The notes under the pieces were generated by a model. That model ran no database searches and was not told where the DNA came from. It worked only from the letters and a program-made list of their open reading frames with translations. A DNA stretch of 64,000 bases from DAIDKA01 sp049792815 (GTDB lineage Bacteria; Pseudomonadota; Gammaproteobacteria; Steroidobacterales; Steroidobacteraceae): NCBI GenBank assembly GCA_049792815.1, contig JBARBG010000098.1:19818-83817 (forward strand), written 5' to 3'. This document shows positions 53,886 through 61,365 of the stretch, one piece after another. Numbering within the stretch: the stretch's first letter is position 1; every line of letters starts with the position of its first letter. The position numbers and the translations under genes are program-made.

Positions 53886-55288
53886 TGGATCGGGACCAGT
53901 ACCGTGGACTTGCCGCGCTGGATTTCCAGAACCAGCGTGGCGAGGCCCGCGCTGCGCTCGCGCAACTGCTGGATCGACGCTACCCGGATTTGATTGACGG
54001 CGACGATGACGTCATCGCTGCGAATACCGGCTGCCGCCGCGGGGCTGCCGCTGTCGACATCGCGCACCATGACGCCGCCGCCGGGTGCCTCGGCCAGCGT
54101 CGCGCCTGCCAGCGCCGGATTGATTTCGGCAGGTGGCACCGGCGCCGCAGTTTCCGGGGGCTGGCCGATGAGTGCCTGGACATGGCGTGGACGACCATCG
54201 CGCAGCAGCTCGATGTCCACCGTATCGCCCGACCGCAGCAGGCCAATGGCGTTGCGCACGTCCGCGGGCACCACGACGGTGGTGCGATTGATGGCAACGA
54301 TCACATCACCACTGTGGATACCGGCCTGCTCGGCGGCTGAGCCCAGCATGACCTGCGTGACCAGTGCGCCCTCGGCTCCGCTCAGACCCAGCGCCTGGGC
54401 GATGTCGGGACTGACGGGATAGGTATCGACACCCAGCAGGCCCCGCTTCACGGAGCCAAACTGTTCCAGTTGATCGGTAATACCGCGGACCATGTTGACC
54501 GGGATCGCGAAGCCGATGCCGATATTGCCGCCCGAGCGCGCCAGGATTGCGGTGGCGAGACCGACCAGTTCGCCGCGCAGGTTGACCAGCGCGCCGCCGG
54601 AATTGCCCGGATTGATGGCCGCGTCGGTCTGAATGAAATCCTCGAAGCCATCCTTGTCGAGGCTGCTGCGGCCGAGGCCGCTGACGATGCCGGAAGTCAC
54701 GGAGTTGCGCAGCCCGAAGGGATTGCCGATGGCGACGACGAAATCTCCCACTTCAAGTTTTTCGGAGTCGCCGAGCGTGATCTGGGTGAGTTTTGCCGGC
54801 CGCACCTTGATCAGGGCAATGTCGGTGGGCTCATCGATCCCCACCACTTCGGCCTTGAGGTCGCGACCATCGGCCAGGGTCACCGTGATTTCGCTGGCGT
54901 TCTCGATGACATGCGCGTTGGTGAGGATGTAGCCCCGGCGCGCATCCAGAATCACCCCAGATCCGGCGCTCTGGAATTGCGGCGAGTGTCCGCCTCGCGC
55001 CTGCGGCAAATCGAAGAAGCGGTTGAACGCGGGATCCGCCAGCAGTGGATTCGCAGGGGTGCTTTCGGTGACCGAGCCGCGGGTGGCGACATTGACCACC
55101 GCGGGGGCGACGCGCCGGATCATCGGCGCGAGCGACGGCATCGGTGAATCTTCGACTGCGGGTGCCTGCGCAGGCGCGGCGGCCGAAGAGCTGGCAGGTG
55201 GAATTGCCGCGGCGAAGCCCGCCGGGCCCAGAATGGCCAACGCCGCAAGCGCGATCTGACCGGCAGCGACGGCTTTCATGCCTGACAT
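53882..55288 (-). CDS. Do-type periplasmic serine protease (DegP/DegQ family)
   Basis: 468 residues from ATG 55288 (ATG 55279 is an equal alternative). A signal-like stretch QIALAALAILGPAGFAAAIP precedes the trypsin-like domain with catalytic His in TNAHVIENA, Asp in TDIALIKV and Ser in NPGNSGGALV. The activation loop DLPQARGGHSPQ is short. Two PDZ domains follow, at about 275-365 and 380-465 (GAEGALVTQVMLGSAAEQAG; VMVRDVDSGSPAAAAGIRSD). Degrades misfolded envelope proteins. Lies 75 nt downstream of hsp20 in the same direction, so the two stress proteins may share control. Confidence 0.93.
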   Translation of the reverse strand: MSGMKAVAAGQIALAALAILGPAGFAAAIPPASSSAAAPAQAPAVEDSPMPSLAPMIRRVAPAVVNVATRGSVTESTPANPLLADPAFNRFFDLPQARGGHSPQFQSAGSGVILDARRGYILTNAHVIENASEITVTLADGRDLKAEVVGIDEPTDIALIKVRPAKLTQITLGDSEKLEVGDFVVAIGNPFGLRNSVTSGIVSGLGRSSLDKDGFEDFIQTDAAINPGNSGGALVNLRGELVGLATAILARSGGNIGIGFAIPVNMVRGITDQLEQFGSVKRGLLGVDTYPVSPDIAQALGLSGAEGALVTQVMLGSAAEQAGIHSGDVIVAINRTTVVVPADVRNAIGLLRSGDTVDIELLRDGRPRHVQALIGQPPETAAPVPPAEINPALAGATLAEAPGGGVMVRDVDSGSPAAAAGIRSDDVIVAVNQIRVASIQQLRERSAGLATLVLEIQRGKSTVLVPIH

Positions 55289-55363
55289 TGTAGCCCGGGC
55301 GGGGCCGGGCGGCCCGGTCGGACTTCGCTGGCGCGCGCCCATTCGGGACGCGCGCCACGCGCT

Positions 55364-55768
55364 TCAGGCGGCTTCAACCTTGATACGACGGGCCTCGGGC
55401 TTCACCTGCTTGGGGATCGAAAGCTCGAGTACGCCATTCACATGGGTCGCCTTGATGGCATCGGTCTGCGCAGCTTCCGGCAGCGTGAAGCGCCGCACGA
55501 AGTTGCCCGCCACACGCTCGACGCGCTGGTAGGTGCCTTCGGTCTGCTGAGTTTCGGTCTTGCGCTCACCCTTGATGGTCAGAACGCCGGCATCGGCGGT
55601 GATTTCGATGTTATCCGGGGTGACGCCGGGAAGATCGGCGCGCACGACGTAGCGCTCCGTCTCTTCGTGCACGTCGACCGAAGGAATCCAGGCCACGGTT
55701 CGTGCCGTCTCGAACTGCCGTGTGAGGCGGTCGACCAGCGACCATGGCTCGTAGCGAACGATAGTCAT
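55364..55768 (-). CDS. Hsp20/alpha-crystallin small heat-shock protein
   Basis: 134 residues. Short N-terminal arm, then the alpha-crystallin domain: IPSVDVHEETERYVVRADLP, ITADAGVLTIKGERKTE, FVRRFTLPEAAQTDAIKATH and NGVLELSIPK with the C-terminal groove-binding K-x-E-A-R-R tail. ATP-independent holdase for unfolding proteins. A sigma-32-like promoter is visible upstream at 55812-55839. The do-type protease follows downstream. Confidence 0.94.
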   Translation of the reverse strand: MTIVRYEPWSLVDRLTRQFETARTVAWIPSVDVHEETERYVVRADLPGVTPDNIEITADAGVLTIKGERKTETQQTEGTYQRVERVAGNFVRRFTLPEAAQTDAIKATHVNGVLELSIPKQVKPEARRIKVEAA

Positions 55769-55811
55769 ACGTTTCTCTCCAGATTGATCGCGATAACCGC
55801 GAATGACACTG

Positions 55812-55839
55812 ATCTATGGCTGGCAGTCGCGCTTTCAAG
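55812..55839 (-). promoter_or_regulatory. Sigma-32-like promoter for hsp20
   Basis: Read leftward, CTTGAAA (55839-55833) and CCATAGAT (55819-55812) are separated by 13 nt, close to the heat-shock sigma consensus CTTGAAA-N(11-16)-CCCCATNT with the -10 element one to two bases short of consensus. The implied start is some 35-40 nt before the hsp20 ATG at 55768. Confidence 0.5.
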
Positions 55840-55880
55840 GGCCAAGCCTGTTGAAACCCGTGTTGAAAGCCTGTGGGCAA

Positions 55881-55903
55881 CCTGTGCGGCGGCTGCGCAC
55901 AGG
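55881..55903. other. GC-rich hairpin in the hsp20-nrdJ gap
   Basis: CCTGTGCG and CGCACAGG form an 8-bp perfect inverted repeat with a 7-nt loop. There is no T tract on either side, so it is not a simple terminator; it may be part of a regulatory structure or protein-binding region in the 375-nt control segment. The rest of 55769-55880 holds the hsp20 promoter and otherwise nothing I recognise. Confidence 0.4.
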
Positions 55904-55917
55904 CTGTGATCGTCGCG

Positions 55918-55933
55918 GCACAACATCTTGGGC
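55918..55933. promoter_or_regulatory. Weak NrdR-box-like site
   Basis: GCACAACATCTTGGGC keeps the central C-A-A-N-A-T-C-T-T-G core of the strong NrdR box at 56094-56111, but the outer bases do not pair. Its centre is about 177 bp upstream of the strong site, further than usual for a paired box. Possibly a secondary NrdR contact; may also be chance. Confidence 0.25.
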
Positions 55934-56032
55934 TGCGCCGTGGACGATATTTTCGTGTTTTGGCGCCTTTTCGACCTCTATCATCTCAGCCATGACAGGT
56001 GTAAGCTATTGTTTTAAATAGACTAAATTATG

Positions 56033-56052
56033 TGAAAATCCATGGATTTTCA
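56033..56052. promoter_or_regulatory. 20-bp perfect palindrome upstream of the nrdJ promoter
   Basis: TGAAAATCCATGGATTTTCA is perfectly self-complementary with no loop, which favours a dimeric protein-binding site over an RNA hairpin. It ends 4 nt before the inferred -35 hexamer and is centred about 48 bp upstream of the inferred start, a position typical of activators. I do not recognise the binding protein. Confidence 0.55.
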
Positions 56053-56055
56053 TTC

Positions 56056-56084
56056 TTGACGGTTATGTTGCACGTCTTTAATCT
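56056..56084 (+). promoter_or_regulatory. Sigma-70-like promoter of nrdJ
   Basis: TTGACG at 56056-56061 and TAATCT at 56079-56084 with a 17-nt spacer. The -35 matches five of six consensus bases; the -10 keeps T1, A2 and T6. Transcription would start near 56091, placing the NrdR box at the start site. Confidence 0.5.
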
Positions 56085-56093
56085 CGGCCGCTC

Positions 56094-56111
56094 GACACAA
56101 GATCTTGTGTC
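56094..56111. promoter_or_regulatory. NrdR box controlling nrdJab
   Basis: GACACAAGATCTTGTGTC is an 18-bp perfect palindrome. Its inner 16 bases agree with the published NrdR consensus acaCwAtATaTwGtgt at all but two positions (G for t and C for a in the centre). It overlaps the inferred transcription start and lies 32 nt before the nrdJ ATG, as expected for a repressor of ribonucleotide reductase. Confidence 0.8.
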
Positions 56112-56143
56112 TCTCCTATGGGGATAGGGAGCGTCACGAATTC

Positions 56144-58291
56144 ATGAACACCGTCGTGAAAATTGAACCACGCGAGATAGATACCGTTCCATTCCAGGAA
56201 GCTTCTCTGGACATCTGGGACAAGAAATATCGACTCAGCGCGAAGGATGGAACGCCCATCGACAAGTCGATGGACGATACCTACAAGCGCGTCGCGCGGG
56301 CGCTGGCGGATGTCGAACCGCCGGAAGGCCGCGAGCAATGGTATGAGCGCTTTGTGTGGGCGCTGCGTCGTGGCGCGATTCCTGCGGGACGCGTCACTTC
56401 CAATGCCGGCGCACTCGAGCACAAGCCGGCCACATCGACCATCAACTGCACCGTCTCGGGAACCATCCGCGATTCGATGGATGACATCCTGGGCAAAGTG
56501 CACGAAGCCGGTCTCACGCTCAAGGCGGGCTGCGGCATCGGCTACGAACATTCGACGCTGCGGCCGCGCGGCGCGTATGTCTCGGGCGCCGGTGCCTACA
56601 CATCGGGGCCGCTGTCCTTCATGGATATCTTCGACAAGATGTGCTTCACCGTGTCCTCGGCGGGCGGCCGGCGCGGTGCGCAGATGGGCACCTTCGATGT
56701 CGGCCATCCTGATGTCCTGGAGTTCGTGCGCGCCAAGCGCGAGAACGGCCGGTTGCGCCAGTTCAACCTGTCGCTGCTGATCACCGATGAGTTCATGACC
56801 GCGGTGCGGGAGGAGCGCGATTGGAAGCTCGCCTTCCCGCTGACCCGCAAGGAATACGAGACCGAGACCCCCAACCTCGACGACAGCAATGCCTTCATCT
56901 GGCGCGAGTGGCCCATCCACGAGGGCTACGTCGTCAACGAAGAAGGACTGGTCGCCTGCAAGGTCTACAAGACCATCCCGGCGCGTCGGCTGTGGGACGT
57001 CATCATGACGTCAACCTATGACTTCGCCGAGCCCGGGTTCATTCTCATCGACCGCGTCAACGAGATGAACAACAACTGGTGGTGCGAGGATATCCGCGCC
57101 ACCAACCCTTGCGGCGAGCAGCCGCTTCCGCCCTATGGCTCATGCCTGTTGGGCTCGGTGAATCTCACGCGTTTCGTGCGTCATCCGTTCACGGACTACG
57201 CCGAGTTCGACTGGGACGAATACCGCGAAGTGGTGCGGGTGTTTACCCGCATGCTGGACAACGTGGTGGAGATCAATGGCCTGCCGCTGGAGAAGCAGCG
57301 CGGCGAGATCGTGCGCAAGCGCCGTCATGGCATGGGCTTCCTGGGACTGGGCAGCACCATCACCTGCCTGGGCATGAAGTACGGCTCGAAAGAGTCGGTG
57401 AAATTCACCGAGGACATCTCCCGCGAGATGGCCGTGGCCGGCTGGGAAGCGGCGCTCGACCTGGCGCGCGAAAAGGGCCCGGCACCGATCATGAATGAGG
57501 AGTTCACGGTCACCAAGGAGATGCTGCGCAAGCGTCCCGAGATGGCCCGCGACGGCTGGCGCCCGGGTACGCGCATCGCCGGCCGCGTGCTGCATGCCCG
57601 CTACAGCCGCTACATGCAGCGCATCGCTGAAGTGGCGCCGCAGCTGGTTCGCGAACTTGCCGAAGTCGGTGCGCGCTTCACGCATCACACCTCGATTGCA
57701 CCGACGGGCACAATTTCGCTGTCGCTGGCCAACAATGCCTCCAACGGCATCGAGCCCTCGTTCGCGCATCATTACTTCCGCAATGTGATTCGCCCCGGCA
57801 AGAAGTCCAAGGAGAAGGTCGACGTCTTCTCCTTTGAGCTGCTGGCCTATCGTGAGCTGGTCAATTCCAAGGCGCGCCCGGATGCGACCCAGGATGCCGA
57901 GAAGCTGCCGGACTACTTCATCGCCGCGGATGACGTGACGCCGCAAATGCATGTCGATATCCAGGCGGCCTCGCAGAAGTGGGTGGACTCCTCGATTTCA
58001 AAGACCGCGAATGTTCCCACCAACTTCCCCTACGACAAGTTCAAGGACATCTACCTGTATGCCCATGAGCAGGGCCTGAAGGGATGCACGACCTTCCGCT
58101 TCAACCCCGAGGCCTTCCAGGGGGTCCTGGTGAAGGAGGCCGACCTCAAGAACACTGTCTACAAATTCACGCTCGAGGATGGCACGGTCGTCGAAGCGCG
58201 CGGCGACGAGGAAGTCGAGTACGACGGTGAGATGCACACCGCCGCAAACCTGTTTGACAGCCTGAAGGAGGGGTACTTCGGCCGCTACTGA
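56144..58291 (+). CDS. nrdJa: Class II (adenosylcobalamin-dependent) ribonucleotide reductase, catalytic subunit NrdJa
   Basis: 715 residues from ATG 56144; an AGGGAG site lies 12 nt upstream, a longer gap than usual. Reduces ribonucleotides to deoxyribonucleotides using a cobalamin-derived radical, so it works with or without oxygen. Motifs: TSTINCTVSGTI with the first active-site Cys, ATNPCGEQPLPPYGSC with the radical Cys323, KRRHGMGFLGLGSTI, and TSIAPTGTISLSLANN. The chain lacks the C-terminal TSCPD and cysteine-rich region of one-piece NrdJ, which is supplied by the next gene, as in Pseudomonas NrdJa/NrdJb. No class I or III reductase is in the window. Confidence 0.94.
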   Translation: MNTVVKIEPREIDTVPFQEASLDIWDKKYRLSAKDGTPIDKSMDDTYKRVARALADVEPPEGREQWYERFVWALRRGAIPAGRVTSNAGALEHKPATSTINCTVSGTIRDSMDDILGKVHEAGLTLKAGCGIGYEHSTLRPRGAYVSGAGAYTSGPLSFMDIFDKMCFTVSSAGGRRGAQMGTFDVGHPDVLEFVRAKRENGRLRQFNLSLLITDEFMTAVREERDWKLAFPLTRKEYETETPNLDDSNAFIWREWPIHEGYVVNEEGLVACKVYKTIPARRLWDVIMTSTYDFAEPGFILIDRVNEMNNNWWCEDIRATNPCGEQPLPPYGSCLLGSVNLTRFVRHPFTDYAEFDWDEYREVVRVFTRMLDNVVEINGLPLEKQRGEIVRKRRHGMGFLGLGSTITCLGMKYGSKESVKFTEDISREMAVAGWEAALDLAREKGPAPIMNEEFTVTKEMLRKRPEMARDGWRPGTRIAGRVLHARYSRYMQRIAEVAPQLVRELAEVGARFTHHTSIAPTGTISLSLANNASNGIEPSFAHHYFRNVIRPGKKSKEKVDVFSFELLAYRELVNSKARPDATQDAEKLPDYFIAADDVTPQMHVDIQAASQKWVDSSISKTANVPTNFPYDKFKDIYLYAHEQGLKGCTTFRFNPEAFQGVLVKEADLKNTVYKFTLEDGTVVEARGDEEVEYDGEMHTAANLFDSLKEGYFGRY

Positions 58292-58319
58292 GCAGCCCAA
58301 GGCCCTCAAGGAAAGCGCT

Positions 58320-59084
58320 ATGTCCATCAAGATCGCCAAGAAGATCCTTAAGTACAGTGTCGAGAAGCCGCAGGACAAGGCGGACAAGGAAGCTGCTGAA
58401 AAGGCGGCCGCCGAGGCCGCTGTTGCGGCCATGCGCGCCGGTGGCATCGAGCCTGAGATGTTCAAGGACCGCACCGGGCGCATGGCCAAGGTCATCCGCA
58501 TGCACGAAAGCGTGGAGCGGCCCGAGGTACTGATCGGCTCCACCTTCAAGATCAAGACACCGGTGTCTGATCACGCCATGTACGTGACCATCAACGACAT
58601 CATTCTCAATGAAGGCACCGAGTACGAGCAGCGGCGGCCCTTTGAGATCTTCATCAATTCCAAGAACCTGGACCATTTCCAGTGGATTGTCGCGCTCACC
58701 CGCATCATCTCGGCAGTGTTCCGCAAGGGTGGTGACGTGACCTTCCTGGTTGATGAGCTGAAGGCGGTGTTCGATCCGCGCGGCGGCTACTGGCAGCCCG
58801 GCGGCAAGTTCATGCCTTCGATCATCGCCGAGCTTGGCTATGTCATCGAGCGGCATCTGCAGAATATCGGCCTGATACGCAAGGTCGGCCTGGATGAGCA
58901 CCAGCAGAAAATGGTGGACGAGAAGCGCGCCGAGTTCCTGGCGCGCGCCAAGCAGACCGATGCCTTTGCCAAATCACATTTCCCGGAAGGTGCGCAGCTG
59001 TGCAACAAGTGCAGCACCGCCGCCGTGATCATGATGGACGGGTGCATGACCTGCCTGAACTGCGGGGATTCGAAGTGCGGTTAG
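58320..59084 (+). CDS. nrdJb: NrdJb: C-terminal part of split class II ribonucleotide reductase
   Basis: 254 residues, 28 nt after nrdJa. An N-terminal basic and helical part (IAKKILKYSVEKPQDKADKE) leads to a TSCPD-like domain (FEIFINSKNLDHFQWIVALT, AVFRKGGDVTFLVDEL) and a C-terminal cysteine cluster LCNKCSTAAVIMMDGCMTCL with NCGDSKCG at the very end. In class II enzymes this tail carries the CxxC that re-reduces the active-site disulfide. The split repeats the NrdJa/NrdJb arrangement of Pseudomonas aeruginosa. A strong terminator follows. Confidence 0.9.
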   Translation: MSIKIAKKILKYSVEKPQDKADKEAAEKAAAEAAVAAMRAGGIEPEMFKDRTGRMAKVIRMHESVERPEVLIGSTFKIKTPVSDHAMYVTINDIILNEGTEYEQRRPFEIFINSKNLDHFQWIVALTRIISAVFRKGGDVTFLVDELKAVFDPRGGYWQPGGKFMPSIIAELGYVIERHLQNIGLIRKVGLDEHQQKMVDEKRAEFLARAKQTDAFAKSHFPEGAQLCNKCSTAAVIMMDGCMTCLNCGDSKCG

Positions 59085-59178
59085 GGGAGTCGGAGCGAGT
59101 TACGGTGAGAAGCGGCGCAGGTATCGGAAAAAGCTGACAGACCCTCTCTGTTGTCAGAGAGCCGAAGCGCCCTTTCTG

Positions 59179-59205
59179 AGGCAGCCCCCGTGGGCTGCCT
59201 TTTTC
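59179..59205 (+). terminator. Intrinsic terminator of the nrdJab operon
   Basis: AGGCAGCCC and GGGCTGCCT form a 9-bp stem with loop CCGT, followed by TTTTTC. It lies 95 nt after the nrdJb stop and 33 nt before the small membrane protein gene, so that gene needs its own promoter or read-through. Confidence 0.9.
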
Positions 59206-59237
59206 TTTGCGTGCCTCTGTGAGAAGGTAGCTGCGCT

Positions 59238-59492
59238 ATGACTAAGCTGCCCATTGTCCTGGGAATACTGTTTGTGATGGTGGTCGCGCTGGCGGTCTAC
59301 GTCATGGGTAGTGCGAGAAGAGTCGCCAAAAGCAGATCCGCCGGGGCCAGCAACCTGGGCTGGGCGCTGCTCTTTCTCACCTCCGGCCGGATGCCACCGC
59401 CGCCACCGGAGGCGCAGATTGAAGCCGAATTGAACGGCGAAAAGGACCGGGCGGCGTCGGATCCCTTGCGCAAGGCAGCGGGTGATCAATAG
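59238..59492 (+). CDS. Small membrane protein of unknown function
   Basis: 84 residues. One N-terminal membrane helix (LPIVLGILFVMVVALAVYVMG) followed by a basic stretch RRVAKSRSAG, a second weaker hydrophobic patch LGWALLFLTSG, a proline run and an acidic/charged tail. The positive charges after the helix predict the tail in the cytoplasm. GAAGG occurs about 14 nt before the ATG, a weak ribosome site. It lies 15 nt before the ParB-domain gene and may be cotranscribed with it. No family recognised. Confidence 0.6.
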   Translation: MTKLPIVLGILFVMVVALAVYVMGSARRVAKSRSAGASNLGWALLFLTSGRMPPPPPEAQIEAELNGEKDRAASDPLRKAAGDQ

Positions 59493-59507
59493 CCCTATAA
59501 TTGCCGG

Positions 59508-60518
59508 ATGGCTGCCCGGAAAACCAAGCACGCAGTAGCTAAACCCGGCGCAAAACGTCGGTTGGGCAAGTTAGGGCCCGCCACGCTGCGTCGCGGCCTG
59601 GCCAGCGCCGAGATCGTTCTTGGCATAGATGAACCTTTGTTGGCGCAGGTCGTCGCCGCCGTGCGCAAAGCCGACGGATCAACGATCGGCGCATACCGGG
59701 AGCCATTGTCCGGGCGGCCGCTGCTGCTGGCATCGCTGCCGTTCTCGGCTATCGAACCGACACCCTTCCAGCGCGATCTGTCACCCACCCACGCGAAGCG
59801 TCTCGCGGATGCCATCGAGGCCACCGGCGCGTTCCTGGATCCCCTGATCGTGGTGCTCGGCGAGGGTGGCCGCTTCTGGACCCCCAATGGCCGACATCGC
59901 CTGGCCGCGGCGAAGGTGCTGGGATTGAAGCAAATCACGGCCCTCATCTCCCCTGATGAGAGCCTGTCGTTTCGTATCCTCGCGTTGAATACCGAGAAGG
60001 CACACAACCTCAAGGACAAGAGCCTCGAAGTCATCCGCATGGCGCGCAGCCTCGCCAAGCGCGAACCGACTCGCAAGGAGTCGGCCTTCGCCGAGCATTT
60101 CGAAGCGGCGGAGCTGCTGACGCTGGGCGCCATCTACGAAAACAATGCCCGCTTCGGCGGCGGCGCCTACAACTCGTTCCTGAGGAAAGTCGATCGCTTC
60201 TCCGAGAAGACTCTCGCGGTCAGCCTGCGCGAACGTGCCGACCTGGCGGCCCGCTTGCTGCAGATCGACCAGCGGGTCAAGGGCATCGTGACGGCGCTCC
60301 AGGAGCGCGGGATGAAGTCACCGTATCTGCGCAACTACGTGGTGGCCCGTATCAATCCGGTCCGGTTCCATCGCCTGAAGCCCGGAGACCGCAAACCGGC
60401 GATGCCGATACTGCAGGCCATGACGCGGATGGCGGCGGCGGCACGGGGATTTGATCTGGCCAAGGTGTCGCTCAGTGATCTCGCGTTCGTGGCTGCCGGC
60501 GCGGAGTCCGCGGAGTAG
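59508..60518 (+). CDS. Orphan ParB N-terminal domain protein
   Basis: 336 residues. A lysine-rich N-terminus, then a ParB/Spo0J-like domain from about residue 75: LPFSAIEPTPFQRDLSPTHA, DAIEATGAFLDPLIVVLGEG and the nuclease/CTPase box TPNGRHRLAAAKVLGLKQI, where ParB has GERRxRA. It continues with LALNTEKAHNLKDKSLEVIR and a helical region resembling the linker that follows the ParB motif. No ParA, and no clear helix-turn-helix, so not a canonical chromosome-partition protein. Function unknown; DNA binding is plausible. Confidence 0.8.
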   Translation: MAARKTKHAVAKPGAKRRLGKLGPATLRRGLASAEIVLGIDEPLLAQVVAAVRKADGSTIGAYREPLSGRPLLLASLPFSAIEPTPFQRDLSPTHAKRLADAIEATGAFLDPLIVVLGEGGRFWTPNGRHRLAAAKVLGLKQITALISPDESLSFRILALNTEKAHNLKDKSLEVIRMARSLAKREPTRKESAFAEHFEAAELLTLGAIYENNARFGGGAYNSFLRKVDRFSEKTLAVSLRERADLAARLLQIDQRVKGIVTALQERGMKSPYLRNYVVARINPVRFHRLKPGDRKPAMPILQAMTRMAAAARGFDLAKVSLSDLAFVAAGAESAE

Positions 60519-60526
60519 AACGAGCG

Positions 60527-61357
60527 ATGCACTGCCCACCGCAATTCGCCCTGCGCGACGGAAATTCCATCCCACAACTTGGTCTCGGCGTCTTTCAGAC
60601 CCCGCAGGCCATCACCGCGTCGGTGGTGCAGACCGCGCTGGCCGCTGGCTACCGCCACATCGATACGGCTGCAATCTACGAGAACGAAGCCGGCGTGGGC
60701 GAAGGGCTGCGAGCCTCCGGCCTGCAGCCGACGGAGGTTTTCATCACGACGAAGCTCTGGAATGCCGATCAGGGTTTCGATTCGGCGCTCAAAGGCTTCG
60801 ATCGGAGCATGAAGCGGCTGGGCCTTGAGGTCCTGGACCTGTATCTCATCCACTGGCCCTCACCGCAGCGCGGCTTGTACCTTGATTCCTGGCGCGCGCT
60901 GGTCCAATTGCAGAAGCAGCGGCGCGTACGCTCCATCGGTGTCTCGAACTTCGATGCCGAACAGCTGCAGCGCATTATCGGCGAGACCGGAGTGACCCCG
61001 GTCCTCAATCAGATTGAGTTGCACCCGCACTTCCAGCAACGAGCGCTCATCGAGACACATCATGCATTGGGCATTGCCACGGAGTCGTGGAGTCCGCTGG
61101 GCCAGGGCAAGGCGCTGGTCGATCCGGTCATCGGTGCCATCGCGGCCCGTTGCGGACGCACGCCCGCGCAAATCATCATCCGCTGGCACCTGGACATGGG
61201 TCTGATCGTGATTCCCAAATCGGCGACACCCAAGCGGATTGCCGAGAATTTCGATGTGTTCGGCTTCAAGTTGACTGCCGCCGACCTGGCAGCCATCGGC
61301 AGCCTTGATTCCCCACGTGGCCGCATAGGACCCAATCCGACTACCGCCCGCTTCTGA
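60527..61357 (+). CDS. Aldo/keto reductase (DkgA-like)
   Basis: 276 residues. TIM-barrel family motifs: GLGVFQTP, the catalytic tetrad region HIDTAAIYENEAGVGEGL with Asp and Tyr, TTKLWNADQG with Lys, and LYLIHWPSP with His. SNFDAEQL, NQIELHPHFQ and VIPKSATPKRIAENF bind NADPH. Closest in pattern to the 2,5-diketo-gluconate reductase group; true substrates are usually assorted aldehydes and ketones. Starts 8 nt after the ParB-domain gene and ends 8 nt before the metal exporter, so a short operon is likely. Confidence 0.92.
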   Translation: MHCPPQFALRDGNSIPQLGLGVFQTPQAITASVVQTALAAGYRHIDTAAIYENEAGVGEGLRASGLQPTEVFITTKLWNADQGFDSALKGFDRSMKRLGLEVLDLYLIHWPSPQRGLYLDSWRALVQLQKQRRVRSIGVSNFDAEQLQRIIGETGVTPVLNQIELHPHFQQRALIETHHALGIATESWSPLGQGKALVDPVIGAIAARCGRTPAQIIIRWHLDMGLIVIPKSATPKRIAENFDVFGFKLTAADLAAIGSLDSPRGRIGPNPTTARF

Positions 61358-61365
61358 GCGCAATC

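Noticed and set aside
55769..56143. Cobalamin riboswitch before the B12-dependent reductase
   Set aside because: No B12-box-like conserved core or multi-stem layout is visible; the only stem (55881-55903) is isolated. An NrdR box explains the control better.
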